Source: Leguminivora glycinivorella
Lineage: Eukaryota > Arthropoda > Insecta > Lepidoptera > Tortricidae
NCBI RefSeq assembly: GCF_023078275.1
Contig: NC_062992.1
Coordinates: 10,863,706 to 10,927,705 of the forward strand
Direction of reading: 5' to 3'
Length of the DNA stretch: 64,000 bases
Below the pieces are notes generated by a model. The model searched no databases, was not told the DNA's origin, and was given only the letters and a program-made list of their open reading frames with translations. Position 1 is the stretch's first letter. Each line of letters starts with the position of its first letter. Below are positions 1 to 10,220 of the stretch, in pieces. Position numbers and translations under genes: made by a program.

Positions 1-333
1 CGTCATTTTTTTTTTTTTTTTTTTTTTAATTTGTATATGACATTTTTAATGTTTTCATCACACCCGCACTTTAAATGTGCCATTACACGCTGGCGGAGCG
101 TGAGTTATAGAAAAATCATTCTCCCGAGGGAATAATGAAATTTCTTGTACCGTACTTAACTTTTTTACATCTATTTAAATATTTTTTACATTGCGAGTGT
201 GATGAAAAACATTGTGTGAAACTCGGGGAGTATGAATATAACTAACTCGAGTCTTTAAATCGCTCCGGCAAGTTTAACTTATTCTCGTTAGTAATATTCA
301 ACTTCCTCCCCTTGTTGCACGATGTATTATTAC
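1..333. other. AT-rich repeat-derived stretch
   Basis: No gene is visible. Bases about 250-325 resemble, in inverse orientation, a stretch near 42405-42475 (shared text around 'cttcctccccttgttgcac'), so at least part is a dispersed repeat. A poly-T run lies near the left edge. Confidence 0.4.
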
Positions 334-506
334 CAAGCGCGGATCCAGCTTCGTGCCCAGGGGGGGGGGGGGGTCACGTGGTAAAGGCTCGGGGCCCCAG
401 GGGGGGTCACGTGGTCTATTTGTATGGCCAACTTAGGCTCTAGGGGGGGGGGGGGGGGGGGGGGGGGTCATGACCCCCATGACCCCCCCCCCTGGATCCG
501 CGCATG
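334..506. mobile_element. hAT-like MITE with poly-G tracts (copy 1)
   Basis: Short terminal inverted repeats CAAGCGCGGATCCAG and CTGGATCCGCGCATG bound 173 bp. Flanks ATTATTAC (326-333) and ACTATTAC (507-514) match at 7 of 8 bases, as expected for an 8-bp hAT-type target duplication. The interior holds several G runs, one about 26 G long, and GGTCACGTGGT motifs. No transposase is encoded. The second copy at 21944-22066 has a perfect 8-bp duplication. Confidence 0.75.
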
Positions 507-715
507 ACTATTACAACACCAAGAAGTTGAAAGCCAGTGTTACTCAAAGATACTCATAATTATAACTTTGTAAAGACAGCACGAAGTTTGTCTAAGGCGT
601 TACGATGTAAACATACACGCGAAAACCAATTTCCTTCGCATTCCGGAAATTATGAAACAACTTTATTTTGTAAAGATAAAGATAAAAGATAGGCTAGTTT
701 CCCATACTTCAAATA

Positions 716-1255
716 ATAGTTATTTGTTATACAAGGGGGCAAAGTTGTATTTTAACGCCGAGTGTGGAATTGAAAAACGAGCAAGTGAAAGGATTCTATA
801 GTTGAACCACGAGCGAAGCGAGTGGTTCGAGAATAGAATCCTGAACTTGCGAGTTTTTTAACAAACGAGAAGTAAAATACATTTGCACTCGAGTGTAACA
901 CAAAACTTTTCCCCTCACTATAACGAGGAAACTACAACGCAAAAAATGCATGTATCACTGCTTCCAGTAATTCCACAGGTAGTAAATCATCTTTATTACT
1001 AGATGCACCTACTTTTATCAATTTTATAGCAGTTAATTTGACTTTATTCAAGGTCAAACTACTTTACCCACTAGTGGATGAAGTGCGTTTTTATCCGCTG
1101 GTATTAAAGGACAAAACACGTGTTTCCGAGCTAGTGAGGGGAAAAATATTTTATGCAGTGCACGAAATAAAGCTCTACATAATTAGAAGAAAAATATGGA
1201 CAGTAGTTACATATAAAAAACATAATTTATATTTAATAAGTTAAAGAGAAAGATA
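716..1255. repeat. dispersed repeat family C (palindromic core), copy 1
   Basis: Starts with 'ttgttatacaagggggcaaag' type sequence and has an internal near-palindrome centred near 815 (GAACCACGAGCGAAGCGAGTGGTTCG). The same sequence recurs at 52512-52920, and shorter relatives lie at 37114-37345 and 42272-42395. Any reading frame inside is repeat-derived. Superfamily not assigned. Confidence 0.6.
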
Positions 1256-1419
1256 TAAAGTAAAAAAAAAAATTCAGTCGAATTGAGAACCTCCTCCTTT
1301 TTTTGAAGTCGGTTAATGAAGTGACGTCACGTCACTCCTCAGTATTTCTTAGTAATTCTATATAGGTAAGCGTTTTAATAGTTTTTAAAAAGAAGCTGAT
1401 TTGACTAGTTGGACTGCAG

Positions 1420-1560
1420 GCGTAGCGAGGGGGTCAGAATGTGGATTCTTGAGCGTTGCGAAAGTTTCAAGGTATGTAGATTAATCAAATTTTAATTGCC
1501 ATCGAGGGTTTTTACCACACCAATACGAGGAAAATATCAACTGTAAAATATAATTTTTTC
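1420..1560. repeat. family C-related fragment
   Basis: Carries 'gcgtagcgag', 'tcttgagcgttgcga' and 'accacaccaatac' segments shared in order with 37195-37340. No coding potential recognised. Confidence 0.45.
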
Positions 1561-1609
1561 GGATGTTTTATCATTTATCGCGCGACCATGCTTGCCTGCC
1601 AGCTAGGGT

Positions 1610-1747
1610 ACTTAGCCAAATGCACAAACGCTCACGACATTCTCTGTTTCGTAGCTATCTATCTCTATCTCTCTTGCGTATTGGAGCGACAGAGCCAGAC
1701 AGCATTTCTGTCGGCGTCTGGCGTCGACGTTTGCCATCCGGCTACGC
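1610..1747. mobile_element. family B MITE, copy 1
   Basis: Begins TAGCCAAATGCACAAACGCT and ends with TTTGCCATCCGGCTACG, an imperfect inverted repeat. The interior contains TATCTATCTCTATC and GCGTATTGG followed by a CGACAGAGCCAGAC block. Copies lie at 2582-2725, 4959-5540 (interrupted), 10938-11052, 57009-57473 (interrupted) and 62840-62982. This copy lacks an insertion at CGTAGCT and so gives the unoccupied form of the site occupied at 5154. Confidence 0.65.
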
Positions 1748-1812
1748 TGGCAGTCGTCATCAAATACATAGTAATCTAAAGACTAGCTGGTTTCTAGTGG
1801 TCAATGCAAAAC

Positions 1813-1922
1813 TATTGTCCCGGAGCTGTCCGGAGTTGTCTGTTTCCTTAGGTCGCGCGAGTTTACGTTTTATGGACGCTGTCATGTGCCAAAAATGTGA
1901 ACTTACAGCTCCGGGACAATAC
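1813..1922. mobile_element. small foldback MITE (TTGTCCCGGAGCTGT arms)
   Basis: Arms TTGTCCCGGAGCTGT and ACAGCTCCGGGACAA form an inverted repeat about 108 bp across. TA, or ACT, is repeated on both outer sides. Non-coding. Confidence 0.6.
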
Positions 1923-1959
1923 TCACGAAATAATTATTCGGGTAATACCATGTAACAGA

Positions 1960-2120
1960 GTAATGTAAGTGACCAATTATTTGCATGTTTTTTTATTCAT
2001 GGTGCTAATTTAAATATCAATATATCTAAGGATTAAAAGTAGGCTTATCTAGAGATAAATTAAGACTTCAATTTGCATCATAAATAAAAAAACATGCAAT
2101 GAAGTGATCACTTACATTAC
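1960..2120. mobile_element. 161-bp foldback MITE
   Basis: Left arm begins GTAATGTAAGTGACC and right arm ends TGATCACTTACATTAC. The inner arms share GCATGTTTTTTTAT and its complement. Probably a non-autonomous DNA transposon; target duplication not resolved. Confidence 0.6.
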
Positions 2121-2581
2121 AGTTACGTGGAATTTATTAGATCCTCCACAGAGGTTTTACCCATAGAGCTCAGAACACACTTTTACAGTGGCTGGCTCTC
2201 TAGATTAGTATCTAATCTAACCCAACTTTATCTTAACCCTGGTCCCATTTCGATTAAGGGCTCATTAACCGAAGGGTTCCGTCGGTCTGTTTGCGTGGAC
2301 ATAAACTGCTGACGTCACTTTCGATTAGTTACCTCCATTGCTAGAGGATTATTCGATTAAAACGGCTAAAAGGGCCAACTGTTAGAGTCTGTTCTGTTTC
2401 ATAGAAAAGTATTTACTCAATTTCGCGATAGATAGCGCTGTGCTGAGAGCAGTGATTTCTACATCGCGCTAACGAAATTTTTATGCAGATTATAGGTTTA
2501 GAAAGGTTACTAATTATTATTGTAATCGAAGGGTTAGTCGTGTTAGAGTGGACATATATTGGTGACGTCATTCCTGGGTGG

Positions 2582-2725
2582 CTAGCCGAATGGCACAATC
2601 GCTCACGAAACGCTCACGAAACGAAGCGCTAGTAGATATCTATCTCTATCGCGCTTGCGTATTGGCGCGACAGAGCCAGCGGCGTATCGCTTTCGTTTGG
2701 CGTCGGAGAAATGCCATTCGGCTAC
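2582..2725. mobile_element. family B MITE, copy 2
   Basis: TAGCCGAATGGCA at the left and TGCCATTCGGCTACG at the right form inverted termini. CTCACGAAACG is repeated directly just inside the left end, followed by TAGATATCTATCTCTATC. Non-coding. Confidence 0.7.
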
Positions 2726-2914
2726 GGGGTCTGGTTAGTTACCTCCATTGCTAGACGATTATTCGATTAAAACTGTTAAAAGAGCCAACTACATTGCGAT
2801 GGCCCAAAGCATATTGAGTTTACCAAATTTACCGATAGATGCCGACAGTGACGATTTCTACATCGCGTTAACGAATATTTAAATTAGTTTGTATATTCAG
2901 GTTACGAATTATTT

Positions 2915-3237
2915 GGGCCATTTTTTTCAAAGTTGTCCACCCCACTTTTTTTGTAACATGGGTATTTTTTACGCGATTCATGCTCAGAATCGAGAGCTCT
3001 TTCGATCCTGATAGGAGAAAAAAAATGTCCCAAGATTTCCATACATTTTTCGAACCTTCCATTCCGTTACCGCCATACAAAATGTATGAAAAAATGGTAA
3101 CGGAATGGGAAAAAAACCTTGGGACACTTTTTTTCTCCTATTAGGATTGAAAGAGCTCGCGATTCTGAGTGGAAAACACATCAAAATTTCCAAATCCAAA
3201 AAAAAAGTGGGGTGGACAACTTTGAAAAAAATGGCCC
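2915..3237. mobile_element. family 3 palindromic MITE, 4-bp target duplication (copy 1)
   Basis: A 323-bp near-palindrome with termini GGGCCATTTTTTTCAAAG and TTTGAAAAAAATGGCCC, centred near 3080 (CATACAAAATGTATGAAAAA). ATTT at 2911-2914 is repeated at 3238-3241. Open frames on both strands inside it are palindrome artefacts. Copies occur at 5154-5448 and 57076-57407, with a partial copy at 17905-18118. Confidence 0.8.
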
Positions 3238-3794
3238 ATTTAATGATTATTCGATTAAAAGGGCCAACTGTTAGAGTGTGTGGGGTTTCATATAGAATAG
3301 TTTACCAACTGTAGCGATAGATAGAGCTGTGCCGAGAGCAGTGGTTTCTACATCGCGCTAACGAAATTCTTATTTACATTGTAGGTATATAAAGGTTAAG
3401 AATTAACATTATCGAAGGGTCCGACCGAATATAATATATTATGTGAGTTCGTAGATTATATAAAGAGGTTTACCAAATTTCTCGATAGGTGGCGCTGTGA
3501 AAAAAAAGTTGAAAACTGTTTTGTCGTGATAATTCCAACTTTTGATTATCACGTAGACAAGAAGTTAAGATATGATAAAATCTATATAAATAGGTGCGAG
3601 GGTTCGAGTGTATACGTATACACACTATAATAAGGCCTTTAACATTATCCTACACTGTCCCCTGTCAAAACTTATCCTATTTGTAACGCTGATTGACTGC
3701 TACATCCAGGAATAACTTGCTTCATTAACATTTTCTGGGTACGTCTACCACTAGTTGATTTAGACTTTTTTGTGTGAACTTCATCTTCAAAAAA

Positions 3795-4070
3795 GCGCTG
3801 GTGGCCTAGCGGTAAGAGCGTGCGACTTTCAATGGAGAGCGCGGGTTCGAACCCCGGCTCGTACCAATGAGTTTTTCAGAACTTATGTGCGAAATGTCAT
3901 TTTGATATTTGACTTTCGGTGAAGGAAAACATCGTGAGGAAACCGGACTAATCCCGATAAGGCCTAGTTACCCTTCGGGTTGAAAGGTCAGAAAGCAGTC
4001 GCTTTCGTAAAACTAGTGTCTACCCCCAAATCTTGGGATTAGTAGTTAAAGCAGACCCCAGGCTCCATGA
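3795..4070 (+). repeat. tRNA-derived SINE S1, copy 1 (3' truncated)
   Basis: The head reads as a tRNA-like module with an A-box-like TGGCCTAGCGGTAAGAG and a B-box GGTTCGAACCC, as expected of an internal RNA polymerase III promoter. The body follows: CGGTGAAGGAAAACATCGTG, then TTGGGATTAG...CCCAGGCTCC. It lacks the 3' segment seen in other copies (GGCAAATGCCGGGATAACGC). It is a SINE, not a functional tRNA gene: the 3' half continues as SINE body. Confidence 0.8.
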
Positions 4071-4077
4071 AATCGCG

Positions 4078-4152
4078 AAAAAAAAATTTTGCTGTTCCAT
4101 AGAAATGAGCGGCATCATTGCGGTCGAAATTTATGAAACAGCAAATTTTTTT
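4078..4152. repeat. short inverted repeat (AAATTTTGCTGTT arms)
   Basis: AAAAATTTTGCTGTTCCATAG is matched by TATGAAACAGCAAATTTTT about 45 bp later in inverse orientation. Probably a tiny MITE; target duplication not resolved. Confidence 0.45.
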
Positions 4153-4317
4153 TACAGAATTGGTCATTGGTCATTTCACCGTGTATAGCAAATGAGAGCA
4201 CAGATAAATCGCGACGCGACGGTTTACAGAAGCGATTTAATGACTCGAGTATCCGATATTATTACCACACTTTGCAATAAAAATATGTTAAAAGATAAAA
4301 AAAAACAATTATTTTAA

Positions 4318-4468
4318 TCATGAAATAAAACTATGGAAACGGATTAAATCGCATATAATGAATTTACAATTCATCCCGACGGTGTCACCCGTTGACCACG
4401 CACGCTGTAAAGTGTTCGAAATGTCGGGATGAATGGTAAATTCCAGTTTCCATAGTTTTATTTCATGA
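4318..4468. mobile_element. 151-bp foldback MITE
   Basis: The left arm TCATGAAATAAAACTATGGA and right arm TCCATAGTTTTATTTCATGA are complementary, and the inner arms share ATTCATCCCGAC/GTCGGGATGAAT. Partial relatives lie at 63530-63600 and 54680-54715. Confidence 0.7.
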
Positions 4469-4476
4469 GTACGGTC

Positions 4477-4694
4477 AACTGGGGTGACTTTAAAACGTAG
4501 GGGCTACTTTGAAAAAAATATTTTTAAAGTCTTACTGTAAGTAAATTCGGGATTTTCTATGGTACATTTACAAAAATATTTATTGATCTAACTAGTAACA
4601 TGAACAGTTTCAGTAAATAATGAATAATGTTAATTTTCAAGCCGTTCAAATACCACCAAAGTAACCCCAAAATTTCCTAAAGTCACCCCGGTTG
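4477..4694. mobile_element. 218-bp foldback element
   Basis: CAACTGGGGTGACTTTA at the left pairs with TAAAGTCACCCCGGTTG at the right; further in, GGGGCTACTTTG pairs with CAAAGTAACCCC. Immediately follows the previous foldback. No frame. Confidence 0.55.
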
Positions 4695-4983
4695 TCGGTA
4701 ACTATCGCGGTAACCGAAGACAATATTAATTATTTGAATGTTACAGTTTTTGTAATTCCCTGATGGAAAATCTTTTTCTATAACTCCCGCTACTTACCGG
4801 ACAAGTGTACGTTTTTAAAGCTAAGTACTCAGCAAATGTACCTCGTAAAAGGTAGCCAAGAACCAGGAACTGTGACTCTTGTCCTGATTATTTTCCAATA
4901 AGCAATTAACCTCATTTAAAACAATCGATCTGATTCAATTGGTACAGATTCCTGTTGGTAGCCAAATGCACAAACGCTTACGA

Positions 4984-5138
4984 TAATAATTATAATTATG
5001 TTTTTTTTATTATTATAAACTGGCCAGTGATTGACCTTAGTCGCACCTGATGGAAAGTGACGACAAGGCCGAGGTTGTAGCTCACTGGTTCAGTAATAGC
5101 CTATTCACTCTTGACTTGAATACACCCAGGAGCATGTT
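4984..5138 (-). pseudogene. non-LTR retrotransposon 3'-end remnant
   Basis: Contains 'ttattattataaactggcca' and 'gcctattcactcttgacttgaa', resembling the dispersed retrotransposon tail seen near 49488-49600. No intact frame. Confidence 0.4.
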
Positions 5139-5153
5139 GCATGTTTCGTAGCT

Positions 5154-5448
5154 GGGCCATTTTTTTCAAAGTTGTCCACCCCACTTTTTTTGGATTTGGA
5201 AATTTTTATGTGATTTCCACTCAGAATCGCGAGCTCTTTCAATCCTAAAAAGAGAAAAAAAGTGTCCCAAGGTTTTTCCCATTCCGTTACTATTTTTCAT
5301 ACATTTTGTATGGCGGTAACGGTTCCAAGGTTTGAGAAATGTATGGAAATCTTGGGACATTTTTTTTCTCCTATCAGGATCGAAAGACCTCGCGGTTCTG
5401 AGCATGAATAGCGTAGAAAATACCCATGTTACAAAAAAAATATGGCCC
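5154..5448. mobile_element. family 3 palindromic MITE, copy 2
   Basis: Termini GGGCCATTTTTTTCAAAG and ATATGGCCC, flanked by AGCT at 5150-5153 and 5449-5452. The unoccupied site CGTAGCTATCTATC is present at about 1652 in family B copy 1, confirming a 4-bp target duplication. Confidence 0.8.
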
Positions 5449-5737
5449 AGCTATCTATCTCTATCGCTCTTGCGTATTGGCGCGACAGAGCTAGACTGCA
5501 TTTCTGTCTGCATCTGGCGTCCACGATTGCCATTTGGCTAGGCCACTGGCGATGGTAAAATGAATTTTAGAGTGAAAAGTGCATTGTAATGAAGTTAATG
5601 GGAAGTAGGCCGGGTCTTTTATGATGTAATTTTTTTTTTTTTCTTTTATTTCCTTTTCTACGATACCGTAATATGAGTGCTAATCCTGTTGAGGGTGAAG
5701 TAAAGTGCTCCTGCCGCCGAGGCCACAGCGTTTGTTT

Positions 5738-5956
5738 TTTTTAACCCCCGACGCAAAAACGACGGGGTGTTATAAATTTGACGTGTCTGTCTGTGGCATC
5801 GTAGCTCCCGAACGGATGAACCGATTTAGATTTAGTTTTTTTTGTCTGAAAGCTGAGTTAGTCGGGAGTGTTCTTAGCCATGTTTCATGAAAATCGGTCT
5901 ACTATGTCGCAGTCGGGGGTTTTTTCAAAATTTTAATTTTGTGGTTAGGTTATTAA
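5738..5956 (+). repeat. dispersed repeat N, copy 1
   Basis: Opens with AACCCCCGACGCAAAAACGA, then GTTATAA-TTTGACGTGTCTG, CATCGTAGCTCCCGAACGG, GAGTTAGTCGGGAGTGTTC and ends TTTTAATTTTGTGGTTAGG. Thirteen copies of this roughly 230-bp unit occur in both orientations, usually with a CAGA/TCTG microsatellite near the 5' side. Short frames reading TPDAKTKGCYKFDVSVC derive from it and are not genes. Confidence 0.75.
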
Positions 5957-6489
5957 AAAAAAACGAGTGACAGTACCTATGCAACAAAATAAAATATGTG
6001 AGTGTACTTTTTAATAATAAAACTACCGTGAGACACTGACATATTAAACATGTAAAAATCGGGTAACTCACGTAAAATAGTCCAAAGTAAGATGAGATGT
6101 TGTTATTTAATACTATTAACCATAAGTATCAGTATTACCCCATTATATCAGCCAGAAGACATAAAAAATATCATTATGCATATTATTCTTATCCACGTTT
6201 ATCCAAATCCGCTTGCATGTGTTGCGTACGTACACGACGCGCTTGTGCACAGATAGAAAATATCTCTTCAACCAAAGAAACCTATTTGAACCAAGAGATA
6301 TCCAGTTTCCCATATCAGGAAGATTTTAATTACTTGATATAAAACATAAAATGTCTCGATGTTTATTACTTGCACTAACCATTTTATATCTTAACATGAT
6401 TAGCAAAACAATCTTTTTTTAAAAACTTAATCATTTATTCCAAGAGCGTAAACGTTTTGTTCAGTGATAATTATTACTCAGAAGCAAAT
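5957..6489. other. AT-rich stretch, no supported gene
   Basis: Contains an 81-codon frame (6097-6342) with no recognised domain and no splice or promoter context. CTTGGTT/AACCAAG motifs near 6270-6300 resemble the adjacent 109-bp array but no full unit is clear. Confidence 0.3.
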
Positions 6490-6850
6490 CAGCAAGTTCT
6501 TAAAAACAAGTATAATATTTCTTGGTTCTAAGTAATAAAATTGTTGTATTAAGAGTTATGACGGTTTTCGGTTAAGAGATGCATAATTAAAGTAAAAGTT
6601 AATGTTTCTTGGGGTGAAACAATTAGTTACTTACACCAAATATATACATTTTTCATTTTAAAAGTTCTGACGGTATTAGATGAAGATTTACATGTTTGAA
6701 GTTAGATTTAATGTTTCTTGGGGTGAAACAGTAAGTATCTTAAACCAAATATACTTACTTCTTGGATGTAATTTATCTTATTTCATTTAAAATATATAAT
6801 TTCTTGAAATGAAATTTTATATTTCTTAGATTGAGTAAATAATGTTTGTA
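6490..6850. repeat. degenerate tandem repeat, 109-bp period (left block)
   Basis: AATGTTTCTTGGGGTGAAAC begins at 6601 and again at 6710, exactly 109 bp apart. AAGAGTTATGACGG near 6548 and AAAAGTTCTGACGG near 6657 show the same spacing. The recurring theme is TTCTTGG separated by AT-rich spacers. No long open frame. Confidence 0.6.
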
Positions 6851-7215
6851 GCGAAGGTGCGCGCGGGGAGAGAAGGGAAAGCCGAAATGACGTGAGAGGT
6901 GTGTATTATGTTCAATAACCCGTACGTTACAAGCTTATAACTCAGAACGAAGACGAGTTCCCCAGCCAGTTAGAGAGAGAGAGAGAACTGGAGCGGAAGC
7001 ACGTTTAGGATAGTCCTCAATAATAGCGCGTAGTTCCCAGAGGGAAGCAGGGGGCTATTATGTCGGAATTTGTATTCCTATGATTTGATACATATCAAGT
7101 TCCAACCGGCGAGCCTAACCAAATCGGGAAAAATCTTAACACCGCGATGTACGAATTCTATGGGCTGGGGTCAGCGCCATCTAGCGGGTTTTTTGGTAAC
7201 TAAACCGGTGTCGCC
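6851..7215. other. mixed-composition stretch between tandem blocks
   Basis: More GC-rich than its surroundings, with a GAGAGAGAGAGA run inside a small CCAGTT...AACTGG hairpin near 6970-6995 and the motif AGCGCCATCTAGCGG near 7170, which recurs in other repeats here (55540). No gene recognised. Confidence 0.3.
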
Positions 7216-7229
7216 GCTCGGCGCGCGAA

Positions 7230-9120
7230 CTAAATCTTGAAGCAAAACTTTATTATTTTTCGATCTAAACGTGTTGATTCTCAAATGGAACTTGTAGGCA
7301 TTAACCCATTAACGGCTAGCGGTGCCATACGGCATCGCTTTTCCTGTGCTTAGTATTTCGCTGTCTAAGGTTACAATTATAGAAAAACTAAACAGATTTT
7401 TGATGAATTAGATACCTAAGGGTACCAGTTATCACTATAACCACATATGTTGTAGCAATTTGGATTATATCTACTAATTTCGAGTACCCAAAAATATAGT
7501 ATCTAAAAATGGGCAAATTCTTCATGTTCGGTCTGAGGAAAATGGTCAAAAATGGTTTTATTTCTAGTAAAGTATAAATTAAATGCATTTTATTCTATTT
7601 TGGTATATATTATTGATCCGATGGTACTCAAAAACTATTAAATTTTAATTTCACTTTCCGTGTATAGCACGGCAAAATTTGCCGATGCCGTACGGCATCA
7701 GTAGCCGAGTATGTTGTCTTTTCAAATGATATAATATTACGTGTATTATGTTTTAATTCCTCTTATGTTTTAGCGTTTTGATTAGTTTTAGACTATTATT
7801 GTCCTATTTCAACATATCTAGTGAAATTGCTTCAAGAAAAGTAAGGTTTTGAGTTATAACATCTATGTTGGTCCTCTTTCCCATACAGTATATCAAGGTT
7901 TAACCCACTTGGTTATAAATTAATTTCTAACAACACTGGTTGAGATTAAGATAGGATGATGGCGTGGTAGGATGATGCTTTTTACAGCTAAGAAATCTCA
8001 ATACCGGTATCAATTTAATTAAAAGCTTCATATAGTATAACCTTACACCGGAGCTTCATATACCTCGTTTTTAGCCATTATAGAACAATTAGGATGTCAA
8101 TGCTACATTGTGATGAAGATTTTGGTCACTTAGTGGTTACTAATAATATACAGATATATTCAGACTGTTTCACAAACGGTTTAGAACAAAATTAGTGAGA
8201 TCAATATAAAGCAGTTGGCTATGTCTGGAATCTACCTAAACAATCAGTCATTTTCTGGTACCATGCGCTGAGGGTGTACCTCCTAGATGGGTCTTATAAT
8301 AGTGTAAAAAACAATCCTGATAACGTAGTTGCCAGTACGATTTAGGCCTTTATCCTTAATGTACGTAAAACTTACAAGTTACATAAATATTTAAAAAATA
8401 ACAACTTGTAATTGTTGACACGGTACAAGGCTAGAGGTGCCATATGGCATCAGTATTTTTCTCCAAAACTATTGGTCCGATTTAAATTTTAACTTTCGGT
8501 CTCTGATCCTGGAGAGAAATATAGTAATATATTTAAAAATTATCAAAATCGGCGACATGAAAAAAATTCAGCCGTTAATGGGTTAAATCAAGAATTTGTG
8601 ATATGAAGCCAAGAATGTAATAAATCTTGACCTAAGTCCGTGTTGATTTTTTATTTAAAACCTGCTCGAATTATGAATGAAGTCTTTAAGCATCAAACCA
8701 AGAATTATTATAATCAAGCCAAGATTGTTCTAAATCTTGAAGTAAAACCTTGATATTTTTTGATTTGAACTTGTTGATTCTCAAATGGAGCTTGTAGACA
8801 TTAAATCAAGAATTTGTGACACAAAGCCAAGAACTTAATAAATCTTGACATAAATCTGTGTTTATTTTTGTTTTAAGTTATTCTGGAACTTTGAATGGAG
8901 TTGCAAAGCATCAAATCAAGAACTATTAAAATCAAGCCAAGATTGAACTAAATCTTGACGTAAAACCGTGTATTTTTTGTATTTAAACTTTTATGTCTTG
9001 ACTGTAGAACGTAAAAGTTAAATTAAGAAATTATGATTTCCTATTAAAAACGCAGAATTCTTGTAGTTAAATTGTGGTGAATCTTCTTTTAACAGGTTTT
9101 TATTTTTGCTTTGATAAAGG
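7230..9120. repeat. tandem repeat, 218-bp period, interrupted by a TTAA element
   Basis: CTAAATCTTGA starts units at 7230, 8730 and 8948. The last two are 218 bp apart. The first spacing is 1,500 bp, and subtracting the 1,278-bp insert plus one TTAA leaves exactly 218. Each unit repeats AATCAAGAATT, AAGCCAAGA and GATTCTCAAATGGA motifs. 218 is twice the 109-bp spacing seen at 6601/6710, so the two blocks may be one decayed array. Confidence 0.75.
7305..8582. mobile_element. piggyBac-like non-autonomous element
   Basis: 1,278 bp flanked by TTAA (7301-7304 and 8583-8586), with terminal inverted repeats CCCATTAACGGCT and AGCCGTTAATGGG. Inside, GTGCCATACGGCATC, GCCGTACGGCATCAG and GTGCCATATGGCATCAG recur, as do ATTGATCCGATGGTACTC and ATTGGTCCGATT-type blocks. 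No transposase frame is present (longest frame 66 codons). The TTAA target is the hallmark of piggyBac; the insertion is exact with respect to the host tandem unit. Confidence 0.85.
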
Positions 9121-9384
9121 TTACTTGAACCAAAGACGTTTTTTAAGAACTAGCATATTCATACTAAAACGGTGTAATATTTTGTTGCAAATAAATACTT
9201 CTTTGATTCAAATCTGTCCTATTTGTACCAAACGTATATAAAGTTACGACTGAACAATTTTGATTCTTCTTTGAAAAAGGAATATCCCTTTAGGTTAAGA
9301 CCATGTTATTAGATGAAGAATTATATTATTCCTTTTAAATAACAGTGTTTGAGAGAGTTTTCCGTCTTAAATTAAAATATCTTT

Positions 9385-9580
9385 TCTATCTGTGTGTGCG
9401 CCGCGCGGCGTACGTATGTTAGGGACCATCCACACTCATAAGACGCATGTCTCGGGGCGCGCAACGGCACATTCAGGCGGCGTGGCGGGCCGGAGACGTC
9501 CGTTGCGCGCCCCGAGACCAGCGCCGGCCCGTGCACTCGATCAGGCTAGAGTGAGTTTGAGTTTCGGCGCCCCTTGGTAA
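9385..9580 (+). promoter_or_regulatory. GC-rich island, possible promoter or first exon
   Basis: A sharply GC-rich, CpG-rich block in AT-rich surroundings. It contains an 18-bp inverted repeat, TCTCGGGGCGCGCAACGG/CCGTTGCGCGCCCCGAGA, around a 40-bp loop, and ends at a donor-like CCTTG/GTAAGG at about 9576. A 62-codon frame crosses it but resembles no known protein. It could be a non-coding first exon or a GC-rich MITE. No TATA box or clear initiator was identified. Confidence 0.2.
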
Positions 9581-9589
9581 GGTTTCATT

Positions 9590-10220
9590 ACGTAGGAAAA
9601 TAAATCGCGAGCGTAGCGAGCCCGAAATTTTTTTCATAGTAATGCCGTAATTTGAAGATTGACGTAATACAGAATTTATGGATTTCATCATACAGGTACA
9701 GAGTACGAAAGGGACAAATGGTTGAACATTCGTAGTCGCACCCTAGCCCCTACGTGTGGCTAAACGTGGATATCATGTAAATACATAAAATAACTAACAA
9801 AAGGGAGCACTATAGTGGCTAAGTCAGGAAAGCACATTCGGATTTTTTCCTAAATAACTAAAAGAGAACGTATAAATAGTAAGCGAGAGCGAAGCGAGCG
9901 CGATTTTTTTACTCGATTTATGAAGACTCAACCCGCCAGCGGGGAATTCGCGAACTTTCAAGCTTTTATGTTCTGCAGAGCTGCGTCTTTGACATATTTT
10001 AGGGTATTTTGACTTCACAGGGCGCCTATGTTCCCGACTTTTAGGTCTTATATTTCCCCATCACTATTATTTTTATAATACTAAGAGTTAATTGAGATTA
10101 ACTGCGTACTCGATCATCACCGTCGGGATACCCATTTCGTTATTTTGCCATTAAGTAATCTTAGTGCTTTGAAGTTCGCTCACTATCTGCTGGGACTCAC
10201 AAAATTGCGCCTTTCTGAAA
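9590..10220. other. no supported gene
   Basis: Contains GCGAGCGTAGCGAGCC (9606), related to repeat family C, and another GAGCGAAGCGAGCGCG near 9887. Otherwise unassigned AT-rich sequence. Confidence 0.3.

Larger units (their letters stand above)
2323..3425. repeat. three diverged units of a ~190-bp repeat, split by two MITEs
   Basis: Units near 2338-2525, 2734-2914 and 3242-3420 share GATTATTCGATTAAAA, AGGGCCAACTGTTAGAG (AGAGCCAACTACATTGCG in the middle unit), the GATAGATAG...GCTGTGC block and CTACATCGCGCTAACGAA. The first and second units are separated by a family B MITE, and the second is split from the third by a family 3 MITE. No gene is visible. Confidence 0.6.
4959..5540. mobile_element. 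family B MITE copy 3, interrupted twice
   Basis: The left end (TAGCCAAATGCACAAACGCTTACGA) stops at a retrotransposon remnant (about 4984-5138), resumes as TTTCGTAGCT, is split again by a family 3 MITE (5154-5448), then continues ATCTATCTCTATCG to GCCATTTGGCTAGG. The order matches copy 1 at 1610-1747. Confidence 0.65.

Noticed and set aside
3796..3870. possible tRNA gene
   Set aside because: A and B boxes are present, but the sequence continues as SINE body with multiple copies and does not close as an acceptor stem.
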